From: Hymenobacter sedentarius
GTDB taxonomy: Bacteria; Bacteroidota; Bacteroidia; Cytophagales; Hymenobacteraceae
DNA length: 64,000 nt
NCBI RefSeq assembly: GCF_001507645.1
Contig: NZ_CP013909.1
Coordinates: forward strand, 1,178,001-1,242,000
Reading direction: 5' to 3'
Shown here piece after piece: positions 8,105 through 16,709 of the stretch. The notes below the pieces were generated by a model. That model was given only the letters and a program-made list of their open reading frames with translations, did not search any database and was not told where the DNA came from. Within the stretch, counting starts at the first letter, position 1. Each line of letters opens with the position of its first letter. The position numbers and the translations under genes are program-made.

Positions 8105-9112
8105 ATGTACGAAACCCCATTTCACGAGCAGCCGCTCGATAACCTTACTTTTCTGGTCACCGGTGGTGCGGGCTTTATCGGTTCCAATATCGTGGAGTAC
8201 TTGCTGAAGTACGGCGTTAAAAAGGTGCGTACGCTGGACAACTACTCCAACGGCTTCCGCAAGAATCTAGCGCTGTTTGCCGGCAACCCAGCCCTGGAAA
8301 TCATGGACGGTGACATCCGCGATGCGGCGGTTTGCGCCGCCGCCTGCGCCGGAGTCGATGTGGTGCTGCACGAGGCCGCCCTCGGCTCGGTGCCCCGCTC
8401 CATCAAAGACCCAGTGCTGACCAACGACGTGAACGTGGGAGGTTTTGTCCAGATGCTCACGGCGGCCAAAGATGCCGGCGTGAAGCGCTTCGTATATGCC
8501 GCCTCGTCCTCGACTTATGGCGACCACCCCGGCCTGCCCAAAGTGGAAGACCGGATTGGTAAGCCACTTTCGCCTTACGCCGTCACGAAGTACGCCAACG
8601 AGCTGTACGCTGACGTGTTTGCCCGCACTTACGGCATGGAAATCGTTGGCCTGCGTTACTTCAATATCTTCGGTCCGCGCCAAGACCCGGGTGGGGCCTA
8701 CGCGGCGGTGATTCCGTTGTTCATCGACGCCATCCTGCAAAACCAGCCGCCTACGCTCAACGGCGACGGCGGCCAGACCCGCGACTTCACCTTCGTGGAA
8801 AACTGCGTGCAAGCCAACATCCGGGCCGCGCTGGTGCAAAAGCCTGAGGCTCTGGGCCAGGTTTACAACATTGCAGTAGGCGACCGAACTTCATTGGTGG
8901 AGATGTACGACATCCTGCGTGAAGAAGCTGGCTCTGACCTGGCGCCCAAGTTTGGCCCTGACCGGGCTGGTGACATCCGCGACTCTCTGGCTGATATCTC
9001 CAAGGCCAATAACTTGCTGGGTTACGAGCCGCAGATTCGCATTCGCGAAGGCCTGCGCCAGACCCTAGAGTGGTTTAAGGCCAACCAGGAGTTTATCGCT
9101 GAGCGCAACTAA
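8105..9112 (+). CDS. NAD-dependent epimerase (WbpP/TviC-like UDP-N-acetylglucosamine 4-epimerase)
   Basis: A 335-residue extended SDR protein. The cofactor motif is VTGGAGFIGSNIVEYLL at about residues 19-35, followed by LDNYSNGFRKNL, LHEAALGSVPRSIKDP (the VPRS segment is characteristic of WbpP/TviC enzymes), AASSSTYGD, and SPYAVTKYANELYA with YxxxK. It then reads RYFNIFGPRQDP and GDGGQTRDFTFVENC, normal for the family. These enzymes interconvert UDP-GlcNAc and UDP-GalNAc, or the uronic acids. Paired with the WbpA-like dehydrogenase at 4436 it suggests UDP-GalNAcA synthesis. It is flanked upstream by a heptamer hairpin and downstream by another hairpin. Confidence 0.87.
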   Translation: MYETPFHEQPLDNLTFLVTGGAGFIGSNIVEYLLKYGVKKVRTLDNYSNGFRKNLALFAGNPALEIMDGDIRDAAVCAAACAGVDVVLHEAALGSVPRSIKDPVLTNDVNVGGFVQMLTAAKDAGVKRFVYAASSSTYGDHPGLPKVEDRIGKPLSPYAVTKYANELYADVFARTYGMEIVGLRYFNIFGPRQDPGGAYAAVIPLFIDAILQNQPPTLNGDGGQTRDFTFVENCVQANIRAALVQKPEALGQVYNIAVGDRTSLVEMYDILREEAGSDLAPKFGPDRAGDIRDSLADISKANNLLGYEPQIRIREGLRQTLEWFKANQEFIAERN

Positions 9113-9117
9113 TCGCG

Positions 9118-9161
9118 CAAAGCCTTTGCGAAGCTTAAAAGTAAGTTTCGCAAAGGCTTTG
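9118..9161. terminator. hairpin after the WbpP-like gene (19-base arms)
   Basis: CAAAGCCTTTGCGAAGCTT (9118-9136) pairs with 9143-9161 with one mismatch and a six-base loop. There is no long T-run, so it may be a processing or stabilising hairpin rather than a strong terminator. A partial third copy of the arm (TTGCGAAACCT) occurs about 12 bases further on, before rmlA. Confidence 0.5.
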
Positions 9162-9214
9162 TGGGCAAGACATTGCGAAACCTAATTTTTTAAACTTAGC
9201 GAAACCTCGCGCTC

Positions 9215-10093
9215 ATGAAGGGAATTATTCTCGCCGGCGGCTCCGGCACCCGTTTGCACCCGCTCACGCTCGCCGTGAGCAAGCAGCTCATGCCGGTGTA
9301 CGACAAGCCGATGATTTACTACCCACTGTCGATTCTGCTGATGGCGGGCATTCGAGAAGTGCTGATTATCACCACACCCCACGACCAGGCGCAATTTCAA
9401 AAGCTGCTCGGCGACGGCAAGAACCTAGGCTGCGATTTCCAATATGCGGTGCAGGAGGTGCCCAACGGCCTAGCTCAGGCCTTCGTAATTGGCGCCGATT
9501 TTATTGGGGATGATAAAGTAGCCCTGGTGCTTGGCGACAACATCTTTTATGGCGCGGGCCTGGAGGAACTGCTGAAATCCAACAGCGACCCAACCGGCGG
9601 CGTGGTGTTTGCCTACCACGTGCTCGACCCCGAGCGCTACGGCGTGGTGGAGTTCGACGGCGATAAGAAAGCGTTGAGCATCGAGGAGAAGCCTGCCCAG
9701 CCCAAGAGCAATTACGCGGTGCCCGGCTTGTATTTCTATGACAACGACGTCATTGAAATCGCCAAAAACCTGGAGATGAGCCCGCGTGGCGAATACGAAA
9801 TTACCGACGTGAACCGCGAGTACCTGCGGCGCGGCACGCTGAAAGTAGGCATTCTCGGCCGCGGCACGGCCTGGCTCGATACCGGTACGTTTGAAAGCCT
9901 GATGCAGGCTGGCGAGTTTGTGCGCGTGATTGAGCAGCGCCAGGGGCTGAAGGTGGGCGCTATTGAAGAAATTGCCTATCGGCAGGGCTTCATCGACGCC
10001 GACCAACTGCGGGCCATTGCAGCGCCGCTGCGCAAAAGCGGCTACGGTGATTACCTGATGCACCTGCCCGAGCAGTTGGTGATGGCCGAGTAA
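9215..10093 (+). CDS. rmlA: glucose-1-phosphate thymidylyltransferase
   Basis: A 292-residue RmlA that makes dTDP-glucose from dTTP and glucose-1-phosphate. The N-terminal signature [18 protein letters not shown] is the nucleotide-binding loop. [56 protein letters not shown] and [15 protein letters not shown] are all standard, and the length is typical of the short RmlA form. It is the last gene of the nucleotide-sugar cluster and is followed by a strong hairpin terminator at 10109. Its product is the substrate of rmlB at 6952. Confidence 0.96.
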   Translation: MKGIILAGGSGTRLHPLTLAVSKQLMPVYDKPMIYYPLSILLMAGIREVLIITTPHDQAQFQKLLGDGKNLGCDFQYAVQEVPNGLAQAFVIGADFIGDDKVALVLGDNIFYGAGLEELLKSNSDPTGGVVFAYHVLDPERYGVVEFDGDKKALSIEEKPAQPKSNYAVPGLYFYDNDVIEIAKNLEMSPRGEYEITDVNREYLRRGTLKVGILGRGTAWLDTGTFESLMQAGEFVRVIEQRQGLKVGAIEEIAYRQGFIDADQLRAIAAPLRKSGYGDYLMHLPEQLVMAE

Positions 10094-10108
10094 GAAAAGC
10101 TTCTAAAA

Positions 10109-10145
10109 CAGAAACGCCCCGCAGCATTGTTGCGGGGTGTTTCTG
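10109..10145 (+). terminator. terminator after rmlA
   Basis: CAGAAACGCCCCGCA (10109-10123) pairs with TGCGGGGTGTTTCTG (10131-10145) with one mismatch and a seven-base loop, 16 bases after the rmlA stop. It ends the sugar operon. The remaining 230 bases to radA hold no convincing gene. Confidence 0.75.
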
Positions 10146-10375
10146 CTATTAGGCAGCTGATATAGTGCCATCCTTCCGGCGAATTGCGGCGGCTGCCGGT
10201 CTGGATTGCTGATTAGCATGGGTAGAAAGCTGAGCTAAAAACCGGTCTTGGTAGGACGTACCTTGCGGCTCACTCTTAATAGGGCTGACCGGGCGAATGC
10301 TTTCATTTTGAGGCAACTTTTTCGGCGTTGTCGCCCGTGTGAAACATTACCCATTCATCGAAAATTCGCTCTTTC

Positions 10376-11773
10376 ATGGCCAAAGCCAGAACTGTATTTT
10401 TCTGCCAATCCTGCGGTGCCCAATCGGCAAAATGGATAGGCCGCTGCCCCGCGTGCGGCGAGTGGAACACCTACGTGGAGGAAGTGGTGCAGAAGGAAAC
10501 CGTGGCCACTACCACGGGCCAGTGGAAGCCCGCCAGCACCGTGCCCGGCGGCAACCTTACCAAGGCCGCGAAGTCGGTGCCCCTCGGCGACATCCTGGCC
10601 GAGGACGAGCCCCGCATCATCACGCCAGATGGCGAGCTAAACCGAGTGCTGGGCGGTGGCCTGGTGCCCGGCTCCATTGTGCTCATTGGCGGCGAGCCCG
10701 GCATTGGCAAGAGCACGCTGATGCTGCAAATTGCCCTGAGCCTGCGCAAGATGAAGGTGCTCTACGTGAGCGGCGAGGAAAGCGAAGCGCAGATAAAAAT
10801 GCGGGCCGAGCGCATGGCCGACGGCCAACACCCTGGCTGCTACATTCTCACGGAAACCAACACCCAGAATATCTTCCGGCAGATTGACCAAGTCCAGCCC
10901 AATATTCTGGTCATCGACTCCATCCAGACCATGCATTCCACGCTGGTGGAGAGCGGCGCGGGCAGCGTGAGCCAAGTGCGCGAGTGCACCGCCGAGTTTC
11001 TGAAATTTGCCAAGGAAACCAGCACGCCGGTGCTGCTCATCGGCCACATCACCAAGGACGGCAGCATTGCCGGCCCGAAGATATTGGAGCACATGGTGGA
11101 CACCGTGCTGCAGTTTGAGGGCGACCGGCACATGAGCTACCGCATTCTGCGCACCACCAAAAACCGCTTCGGCAGCACCTCGGAGCTGGGCATTTACGAG
11201 ATGCAGGGCGACGGCCTGCGGCAGGTGAGCAACCCGTCGGAAATCCTGCTTTCGCAACGCGCCGAGAGCTTGAGCGGCATGGCCATTGGGGCTACGCTTG
11301 AGGGCAACCGCCCGCTGCTGGTGGAGGTGCAGGCCCTCGTCACGCCCGCCACCTACGGCACGCCGCAGCGCAGCAGCACCGGCTTCGACAGCAAGCGCCT
11401 GCAAATGCTCCTGGCTGTGCTGGAGAAGCGCGCCGGCCTGCGGCTGGGCCAGCACGACGTGTTCCTGAACATTGCCGGCGGGCTGCGCCTCGACGACCCG
11501 GCGCTGGACATGGCCGTGTGCGCGGCGGTGGTGTCTTCGCTGAACGACCTGCCCATTCCCGGCGATGTGTGCCTGGCCGCCGAGGTTGGGCTGAGCGGCG
11601 AAATCCGCGCTGTGTCGCGCCTTGACCAGCGCCTGGCCGAAGCCGAGAAATTAGGATTCCGGGAAATGTACGTTTCGCACTTCAACGGTAAAGGGTTGGA
11701 CCTGGCGCGGTTTGGATTAAAAGTGCAAGCCGTTAGCCGGCTCGATGAGGTACTGAACGGCTTGTTCGGCTAA
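10376..11773 (+). CDS. radA: DNA repair protein RadA
   Basis: A 465-residue RadA/Sms protein, a DnaB-like ATPase helping branch migration of recombination intermediates. The N-terminal zinc finger is FFCQSCGAQSAKWIGRCPACG (residues about 8-28). Walker A is GGEPGIGKSTLMLQ (about 102-115), Walker B lies in ILVIDSIQTM, and TKNRFGSTSELGIYEM holds the RadA-specific KNRFG motif. The C-terminal Lon-protease-like domain (GLRLDDPALDMAVCAAVVSS, LSGEIRAVSRLDQRL) is complete but, as in other RadA proteins, not a protease. ATG 10376 gives the expected N-terminus. It stands alone between a sugar operon and a periplasmic protein. Confidence 0.97.
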   Translation: MAKARTVFFCQSCGAQSAKWIGRCPACGEWNTYVEEVVQKETVATTTGQWKPASTVPGGNLTKAAKSVPLGDILAEDEPRIITPDGELNRVLGGGLVPGSIVLIGGEPGIGKSTLMLQIALSLRKMKVLYVSGEESEAQIKMRAERMADGQHPGCYILTETNTQNIFRQIDQVQPNILVIDSIQTMHSTLVESGAGSVSQVRECTAEFLKFAKETSTPVLLIGHITKDGSIAGPKILEHMVDTVLQFEGDRHMSYRILRTTKNRFGSTSELGIYEMQGDGLRQVSNPSEILLSQRAESLSGMAIGATLEGNRPLLVEVQALVTPATYGTPQRSSTGFDSKRLQMLLAVLEKRAGLRLGQHDVFLNIAGGLRLDDPALDMAVCAAVVSSLNDLPIPGDVCLAAEVGLSGEIRAVSRLDQRLAEAEKLGFREMYVSHFNGKGLDLARFGLKVQAVSRLDEVLNGLFG

Positions 11774-11868
11774 GGGAAAAGGGTGCTGATAATCAGCCTC
11801 TGGCTGCGGCGGTAAGCAACCGCCAAAACTGGCCCAGGCACGGCCGCTAATAAATGACAAATGCCAGA

Positions 11869-11902
11869 TTTGTATTTTATAAATCGAAAAGCCTTATCTT
11901 CG
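11869..11902 (+). promoter_or_regulatory. candidate promoter of the thioredoxin-fold gene
   Basis: TTTG (11869-11872) and TATCTTCG (11895-11902) are 22 bases apart. This is close to the TTTG-N19-23-TAnnTTTG form with one mismatch in the -7 box. It would give an untranslated leader of about 105 bases with a long T-run (11959-11966). The assignment is tentative. Confidence 0.4.
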
Positions 11903-12015
11903 GATTGCTGATATGCTTTTACCGCGAATTCATAGATAAGGCCGGTAATCGTTGTATTTTTTTTGGTTGGTTTTTGGCGTTCCGTGGTGGTCGTCGGCCG
12001 CTAGTTTTTCGTGAT

Positions 12016-13776
12016 ATGATGTCATCCTTTGTCACCTGTGTGCGCTGCCTGCTGGGCACGGCGCTGCTGCTGGCGCCGGTGCTGAGCCATGGGCAGAGCA
12101 AGCCTGCTCCAGCGGCGGTTCCCGCACAGAAGAAGCCGGCGCCGGTTGCCAGCCCGGCGCCGAGCAAGGCCGTTCCCGCGATAAGTGTGGTTCCCGGTAA
12201 GGCGGCTCCCGCCCCGGCAGCTGTACAAGGCAAGCCCGCTCCGGCAGCGGCCGCAGCCGCAGTACCAACCAAACCGGCAGTAGCTCCGGCGCCGCCTGTA
12301 CCAACAGGCAAGGCAATCCTCACGGGCCGCGTGAGCGGACCTACCACCGATACCGTGGCCGTTTCGCTGCGGGAAAACCCGCTCGACCCCAAGGAGAAGC
12401 TGATTCGGACGGCCGTAAACGAAAAAGGCGAGTTTAAGCTGGTGGTGCCGGTAAGCGGCGCAACCAAAGCCGACCTGGTGTACGGCGACGACGTGGCGCC
12501 GCTGTTTCTAGACCCCGGCACCGACATGGACGTGCGCTTCAAGGGCAATGACATGTCGAGCACGTTGAGATTCAAGGCCAACGATGTGCCTACGGGCTTT
12601 ACCACCAAGCTCCGCAACCGCTCGAACCTAAACGACGAGCAGCGCCACCGCCAGCAAGCGGCCAATGCAAACAACTACCTAGTGGAAGCGGATGCGCAGT
12701 TCGTCGAAAACGATGGTTTTCAGGTGCTCCCGGACAACATCCAGCTCTACGAAGCCCCGTTTCTGTCGTTCCTGGAATACCGCCGCAAGCACGAGTTTGA
12801 GTTTTTGGAAGACCACGCGGCCAAGCAGTCGTTTACGCAGGAGTTCTACAACTACGCCCACGCGGAAGTGGTGTACGCCTATGCCAACGACCGACTGACG
12901 TTTCAGGACCTGCGCGAGCAGGTGGTGAACACCGAAGGCCGCCTGAAGATGGCCCCCGACTACTACAACTTCCTGCGGGAGCCCGGCCTGCTCAACGAAC
13001 CCAACGCGGCCCAGAGCGAGCTGTACCACGAATTCCTGCTGAACTACGTGCATTTTGCTGTGGCCCAGGAAAAGCACCTGCGTACCGACCCCGATTTCTA
13101 CCCGGCGTCTTACGCGCTGGCCAGCAAGAAGCTCACCGGCCCCACGCGGGCCATTATCCTGGGGCGCATTTTGCAAGAGTCCTTCCGGTTTGGGCACGTG
13201 AAGCAGTCGGCGGCCATGCTGGCCGACTTCCAGACCTACGACCCCAAGAACCAGTACTACCCCACGCTGCAATTTGACTTTGACCGGCACAAGGACTTTG
13301 CGATTGGGGCGCCCGCGCCCGATTTCAAGCTGCCCACGGCCAACGGCGACACGGTAAACCTGCACGATTTTGCCGGCAAGCTGGTGTACCTCAATTTTTG
13401 GAAGACCACCAACGGCTTGTGCCTGCGCGACCTGGCTTACGCACAGGACCTGATTCGTCGGTTTGAAGGCAAGAACATCACCTTCATCAACATCGCCCTG
13501 GATGAAAACGAGCAAGCCTGGCGCCAGCTCGTGACCGTGAAAAAACTCCCCGGCGTGCAGGTGCGCGTGCCCGGCGGGGGCCTGCGTTCGCCCGTGGCCC
13601 AAGCCTACGCACTGCAGGAGGTGCCGACTTACATGCTGGTCGGAGAAGACGGTACGTTCCTCAACACCAAGCCCAAGCGCCTTAGCAGCCGCGCGGCCAT
13701 CGACGAAATCAACCAGTCGTTTGGCAAAGCCAGCACTTACACCAGCGCCATCGATTTCCCTTCTACGAAAAAATAG
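12016..13776 (+). CDS. secreted thioredoxin-fold (TlpA/AhpC-like) protein lacking the first active-site Cys
   Basis: A 586-residue exported protein. ATG 12016 starts MMSSFVTC, a hydrophobic stretch and a likely signal peptidase I site at SHGQS. The frame is open 54 codons further, but that extension is not signal-like. Residues about 28-100 form an Ala/Pro/Lys-rich linker, a beta-sandwich-like domain (ILTGRVSGPTTDTVAVSL) follows, then a helical region. The last 150 residues are a TlpA-like thioredoxin fold (APDFKLPTANGDTVNL, YLNFWKTTNGLC, VPTYMLVGEDG with the cis-Pro). In the expected CxxC the first Cys is Asn466 and only Cys469 remains, so ordinary disulfide reduction is unlikely. Similar Bacteroidota proteins sit in the periplasm with unknown partners. 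Confidence 0.85.
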   Translation: MMSSFVTCVRCLLGTALLLAPVLSHGQSKPAPAAVPAQKKPAPVASPAPSKAVPAISVVPGKAAPAPAAVQGKPAPAAAAAAVPTKPAVAPAPPVPTGKAILTGRVSGPTTDTVAVSLRENPLDPKEKLIRTAVNEKGEFKLVVPVSGATKADLVYGDDVAPLFLDPGTDMDVRFKGNDMSSTLRFKANDVPTGFTTKLRNRSNLNDEQRHRQQAANANNYLVEADAQFVENDGFQVLPDNIQLYEAPFLSFLEYRRKHEFEFLEDHAAKQSFTQEFYNYAHAEVVYAYANDRLTFQDLREQVVNTEGRLKMAPDYYNFLREPGLLNEPNAAQSELYHEFLLNYVHFAVAQEKHLRTDPDFYPASYALASKKLTGPTRAIILGRILQESFRFGHVKQSAAMLADFQTYDPKNQYYPTLQFDFDRHKDFAIGAPAPDFKLPTANGDTVNLHDFAGKLVYLNFWKTTNGLCLRDLAYAQDLIRRFEGKNITFINIALDENEQAWRQLVTVKKLPGVQVRVPGGGLRSPVAQAYALQEVPTYMLVGEDGTFLNTKPKRLSSRAAIDEINQSFGKASTYTSAIDFPSTKK

Positions 13777-13796
13777 CCGCCCGCAATAAATTATTG

Positions 13797-13902
13797 GTCA
13801 TCCTGAGTGCAGGGAAAGACCTTATCCCGTTGGTATTGTTTAGGTGGTCCCCTCTCCACCTGGCGCTACCCGGATAAGGACCTACCCCGCGCTCAGGATG
13901 AC
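13797..13902. repeat. GTCATCCTGAG palindromic repeat (106 bp, 31-base arms)
   Basis: The left arm 13797-13827 begins GTCATCCTGAGTGCAGGG and ends CCTTATCC. The right arm 13872-13902 is its reverse complement with five mismatches. An inner stem GGTGG/CCACC lies in the centre. It sits between two co-directional genes (13776 and 13962) and is a diverged relative of the palindrome at 6839-6936. Confidence 0.8.
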
Positions 13903-13961
13903 GTATTTTTAGCCCAACCTATCTTTCTTCTATTCGTTACGCCCGAGCTACCGCGCTTCTT

Positions 13962-14984
13962 ATGCCCTTCCCCTTCGCCGACGGCGTTAACGTTCTGTCC
14001 AAAGCCACGCCGCTCCGCATCTGGAACGCTACCCAAATCGTGGGCTCTTACATCCTGAGTAAAATCACGGGCAAGGCCCGGCTCGCGGGGCTGCCCATGG
14101 CGCTCAGCTTTGAGCCCACCACCAGCTGCAACCTGCGCTGTCCGGAGTGCCCCAGCGGGCTGCGCTCCTTTACGCGGCCCACGGGCATGCTGCCGGCCGA
14201 TTTGTTTAAGAAGACGATTGACGAAGTGGCCAGCCGGCTGTGGTACCTCATTTTCTACTTTCAAGGCGAGCCGTACTTGCACCCGCAGTTTCTGGACCTG
14301 GTGAAGTACGCGGCCGATAAGGGCATCTACACCGCCACCAGCACCAACGCCCACTACCTCAACGACCAGAACGCCCGCCGCACCGTGGAAAGCGGCCTGG
14401 ACCGCCTCATCATCTCGCTTGATGGCACCACCCAGGAAGTGTACCAGCAGTATCGCGTAGGCGGCAAGCTCGAGAAGGTGCTGGAGGGCACGCGCAACAT
14501 CGTGAAGTGGCGCAAGGAGCTGAAGTCGAGTACGCCGCGCATCATCTTCCAGTTCCTGGTGGTGCGGCCCAACGAGCACCAGATTGACGACGCCAAGCAG
14601 CTAGCCGATGCCATGGGCGTGGACGACGTCTGGTTTAAAACCGCGCAGATTTACGACCACGAGCACGGCTCGCCGCTCATCCCCACCATCGACTACTACT
14701 CGCGCTACCAGAACAACGCCAACGGCAGCTGGAGCCTGAAAAACAAGTTGGTGGACCACTGCTGGAAGATGTGGCACTCCTGCGTTATCACCTGGGATGG
14801 TTTAGTAGTGCCCTGCTGCTTCGACAAAGACGCGGAATACCGCCAGGGCGACCTCAAGACCGAAACCTTCCGCCAGCTCTGGCGCGGCCCCAAGTACCAG
14901 CAGTTTCGCGGCAGCCTGCTCAAAGGCCGTGACCAGATTGAGATGTGCCGCAACTGCTCGGAAGGCACCAAAGTCTGGGGGTGA
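13962..14984 (+). CDS. radical SAM protein with SPASM domain
   Basis: A 340-residue radical SAM enzyme. The cluster-binding CxxxCxxC is at Cys56, Cys60 and Cys63 (SCNLRCPECPSG), followed by the GxE-like FQGEPYLHP and the core strand segments ATSTNAHYL and RLIISLDGTTQEVY. The C-terminal SPASM domain is seen in WHSCVITWDGLVVPCCFDKD and CRNCSEG, giving sites for extra iron-sulfur clusters. Such enzymes modify peptides, sugars or other small molecules. No precursor peptide or transporter is next to it, so the substrate is unknown. ATG 13962 is chosen because it directly precedes the conserved region and follows a repeat. It is flanked on both sides by palindromic repeats. Confidence 0.88.
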   Translation: MPFPFADGVNVLSKATPLRIWNATQIVGSYILSKITGKARLAGLPMALSFEPTTSCNLRCPECPSGLRSFTRPTGMLPADLFKKTIDEVASRLWYLIFYFQGEPYLHPQFLDLVKYAADKGIYTATSTNAHYLNDQNARRTVESGLDRLIISLDGTTQEVYQQYRVGGKLEKVLEGTRNIVKWRKELKSSTPRIIFQFLVVRPNEHQIDDAKQLADAMGVDDVWFKTAQIYDHEHGSPLIPTIDYYSRYQNNANGSWSLKNKLVDHCWKMWHSCVITWDGLVVPCCFDKDAEYRQGDLKTETFRQLWRGPKYQQFRGSLLKGRDQIEMCRNCSEGTKVWG

Positions 14985-14991
14985 GTTTCAT

Positions 14992-15068
14992 TTATCAATT
15001 AACATTTAACAGCCGTTCTGAAGGACCACATGGGCCCGTCGGAACGGCTGTTAAATGTTAATTGATAA
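14992..15068. repeat. heptamer-based perfect inverted repeat (TTAACAT type)
   Basis: Left arm 14992-15018 (units TTATCAA, TTAACAT, TTAACAG plus CCGTTC) and right arm 15042-15068 are perfect reverse complements over 27 bases with a 23-base centre. It begins seven bases after the radical SAM stop and ends 12 bases before the stop of the convergent gene, so it could act as a two-way terminator. Confidence 0.85.
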
Positions 15069-15080
15069 CTGTTAAATGAC

Positions 15081-15422
15081 CTACTTGTGGCCCTTCATCA
15101 GGTTTTTGCCCAAGTCTTCTACTTGCTTAAGGAATTCGTCGGTTTCGGTGTCGGCGTAGACGCCGTAGGCGGAAGAGATGGTGCCTTTCACGCCGTCGTT
15201 GGCTTCGATGGCGTAGAGAATGGACATGTCATCGGGGTTGCTCTCGCCCTCGAAGCGGTAGAAATCGACAATGGTTACTTCGTCGGGGGCGTAGCTCTTG
15301 TTCGAGTCGTTGCCAATGGTTTGCAGACGGCCGTCCACAACGTTGAAATCCTGCGTGAAGCCATCCTTGTTCAGTTTGTTTTCAACGTTCACGAGTGAGC
15401 GTTCTTCTTCTTTGTCCTGCAT
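15081..15422 (-). CDS. conserved hypothetical acidic protein
   Basis: A 113-residue soluble protein from ATG 15422 (MQDKEEERSLVNVENK). An upstream in-frame Met exists, but the extension has no conserved look. The sequence reads KDGFTQDFNVVDGRL, then EVTIVDFYRFEGESNPDDMSILYAIEANDG and SAYGVYADTETDEFLKQV. The pattern YRFEG-x-x-x-PDD-x-x-x-xYAI and AYGVYAD is shared by small Bacteroidota proteins that databases sometimes label phosphoribosylpyrophosphate synthetase. The length and motifs here do not support that enzyme, so the function is unknown. It has no clear operon partner and a GC-rich hairpin separates it from the gene upstream. Confidence 0.72.
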   Translation of the reverse strand: MQDKEEERSLVNVENKLNKDGFTQDFNVVDGRLQTIGNDSNKSYAPDEVTIVDFYRFEGESNPDDMSILYAIEANDGVKGTISSAYGVYADTETDEFLKQVEDLGKNLMKGHK

Positions 15423-15475
15423 GGCGGTGAGTGTTTTGGGGAGAGTAAAGACGGGGCGGCAACGCACTAACGCAG

Positions 15476-15517
15476 CCCGCCCCCGCGTCGGCTATACGCA
15501 GCCGGGGCGGGGGCGGG
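15476..15517 (-). terminator. GC-rich hairpin between two minus-strand genes
   Basis: CCCGCCCCCGC (15476-15486) and GCGGGGGCGGG (15507-15517) are perfect 11-base arms with a 20-base loop, downstream of the small Cys-rich gene. It lacks a good T-run on either side, so strength as a terminator is uncertain. Confidence 0.5.
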
Positions 15518-15560
15518 TTATCTACGTCATAAGAAAATACAGGCGAAGCCGCGCGGGCGA

Positions 15561-15782
15561 TTAGCGGTGCGCTTGGGCGGCGGTGCGCGCTTCGATGGTG
15601 CGCTGAAGCTGGTCTACGTCGAGCGTGCCGCAGGCGCCGCTGCAGCCTTTGGCGCAGCCGGCCGCCGTCTTGCTGAAAAACGCCCGCCAGAAAATCCGGC
15701 CCACGTAGAAAGCCGCTGCCACAAACAAAGCGGCAATCAGCAAATACTGAATTTCGACGGAGGTGAGGGCGAGCAGGAGCAT
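15561..15782 (-). CDS. FeoB-associated Cys-rich membrane protein-like
   Basis: A 73-residue protein with one N-terminal membrane segment (YLLIAALFVAAAFYVGRIFW, about residues 13-32), then a basic patch and the Cys cluster CAKGCSGACG at about 43-52. A short helical tail follows. Small proteins of this form occur beside ferrous iron transporters in many bacteria and are named FeoB-associated, although no feoA or feoB is in this window. The neighbours are an unrelated acidic protein and an inositol monophosphatase family gene. A role in metal handling is only an inference from the Cys motif. Confidence 0.7.
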   Translation of the reverse strand: MLLLALTSVEIQYLLIAALFVAAAFYVGRIFWRAFFSKTAAGCAKGCSGACGTLDVDQLQRTIEARTAAQAHR

Positions 15783-15848
15783 GCTAAAGAAACTGCGTTG
15801 GAAAGAGAATAGTTTGTCGGCCGGGCTGCCTTTTAAAACCGGCTTGGG

Positions 15849-16652
15849 CTACTGCCAAAACTCGCGAATGGTTTGCTGCATTTCGGCGTGCAGATGGCCG
15901 TTGCTGGCCACAATTTCGCGGCCGAACAGCGGGTCGCCGTCTTCCAGAAACTGGGTGACGTGCCCGCCCGCTTCGCGCACCAGCAAAATGCCCGCCGCCA
16001 CGTCGTAGGAATTGAGGTTGAACTCGAAGAAGCCCTCGTACCGACCAGCGGCCACGTAAGCCAAATCCACGGCCGCGGAGCCAAGCCGGCGCACGCCGTG
16101 GCTGCGGCTCATAAAGGCGCCGAGCACCTGCAAGTAGGTGCCCATCTGGCCAAAGTCCTTGTAGGGGAAGCCAGTGGCAATGAGCGAGCTATTTAGCTCG
16201 GGAATGTCGGTGACGCGGATGGGCAGGTCGTTGCAAAAGGCGCCGCTGCCGCGCACGGCCCGGAAGCTCTCGTCGCGGTTTACCTCGTGCACCACGCCGA
16301 TTACCAGCTCTTTCCGGTGCAGCAGCGCCACGCTGATAGAATAGACCGGCAGGCCGTGCACGAAGTTGGTGGTGCCGTCGAGCGGGTCAATTATCCAGGT
16401 AAATTCCTCGGTGTGAGTGTCCGGACCGGCGGTGCCTTCTTCGGTGATGAAGCCCGCCTCAGGCAGCAGCTGGCGCAGGCCGGCCACCAGTTTGCGCTCG
16501 GTTTCCTGGTCCACGTAGCTCACCAGGTCGTGCACGCCTTTGTGCTCAATTTTGCCGCGGTCGAACGTCGCAGCTTCCTGGCGGATAAACTGAGCAGTGG
16601 TGCGGCACAGGGATGCAAGGTCGAGGGAGAGCGTAATGAAATCAGTGGGCAT
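15849..16652 (-). CDS. suhB: inositol monophosphatase family protein
   Basis: A 267-residue metal-dependent phosphatase of the IMPase/SuhB family. The metal-site motif ITEEGTAG is at about residues 69-76, IIDPLDGTTNFVHGLP at about 87-102 carries the catalytic Asp-Pro-Leu-Asp-Gly-Thr, and NSYDVAAGILLVREAGG near 214-230 is the second signature (YDVAAG in place of the more common WDVAAG). The enzyme hydrolyses inositol phosphate or similar small sugar phosphates. Some members instead assist ribosomal RNA antitermination. It lies 57 bases downstream of lnt on the same strand. The symbol is by family only. Confidence 0.88.
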   Translation of the reverse strand: MPTDFITLSLDLASLCRTTAQFIRQEAATFDRGKIEHKGVHDLVSYVDQETERKLVAGLRQLLPEAGFITEEGTAGPDTHTEEFTWIIDPLDGTTNFVHGLPVYSISVALLHRKELVIGVVHEVNRDESFRAVRGSGAFCNDLPIRVTDIPELNSSLIATGFPYKDFGQMGTYLQVLGAFMSRSHGVRRLGSAAVDLAYVAAGRYEGFFEFNLNSYDVAAGILLVREAGGHVTQFLEDGDPLFGREIVASNGHLHAEMQQTIREFWQ

Positions 16653-16709
16653 AAGTGGAGCTGTAGGGGAAATTCAAAGGCCTGCCGAGCAAGCATGGGA
16701 GTGGGCCTT

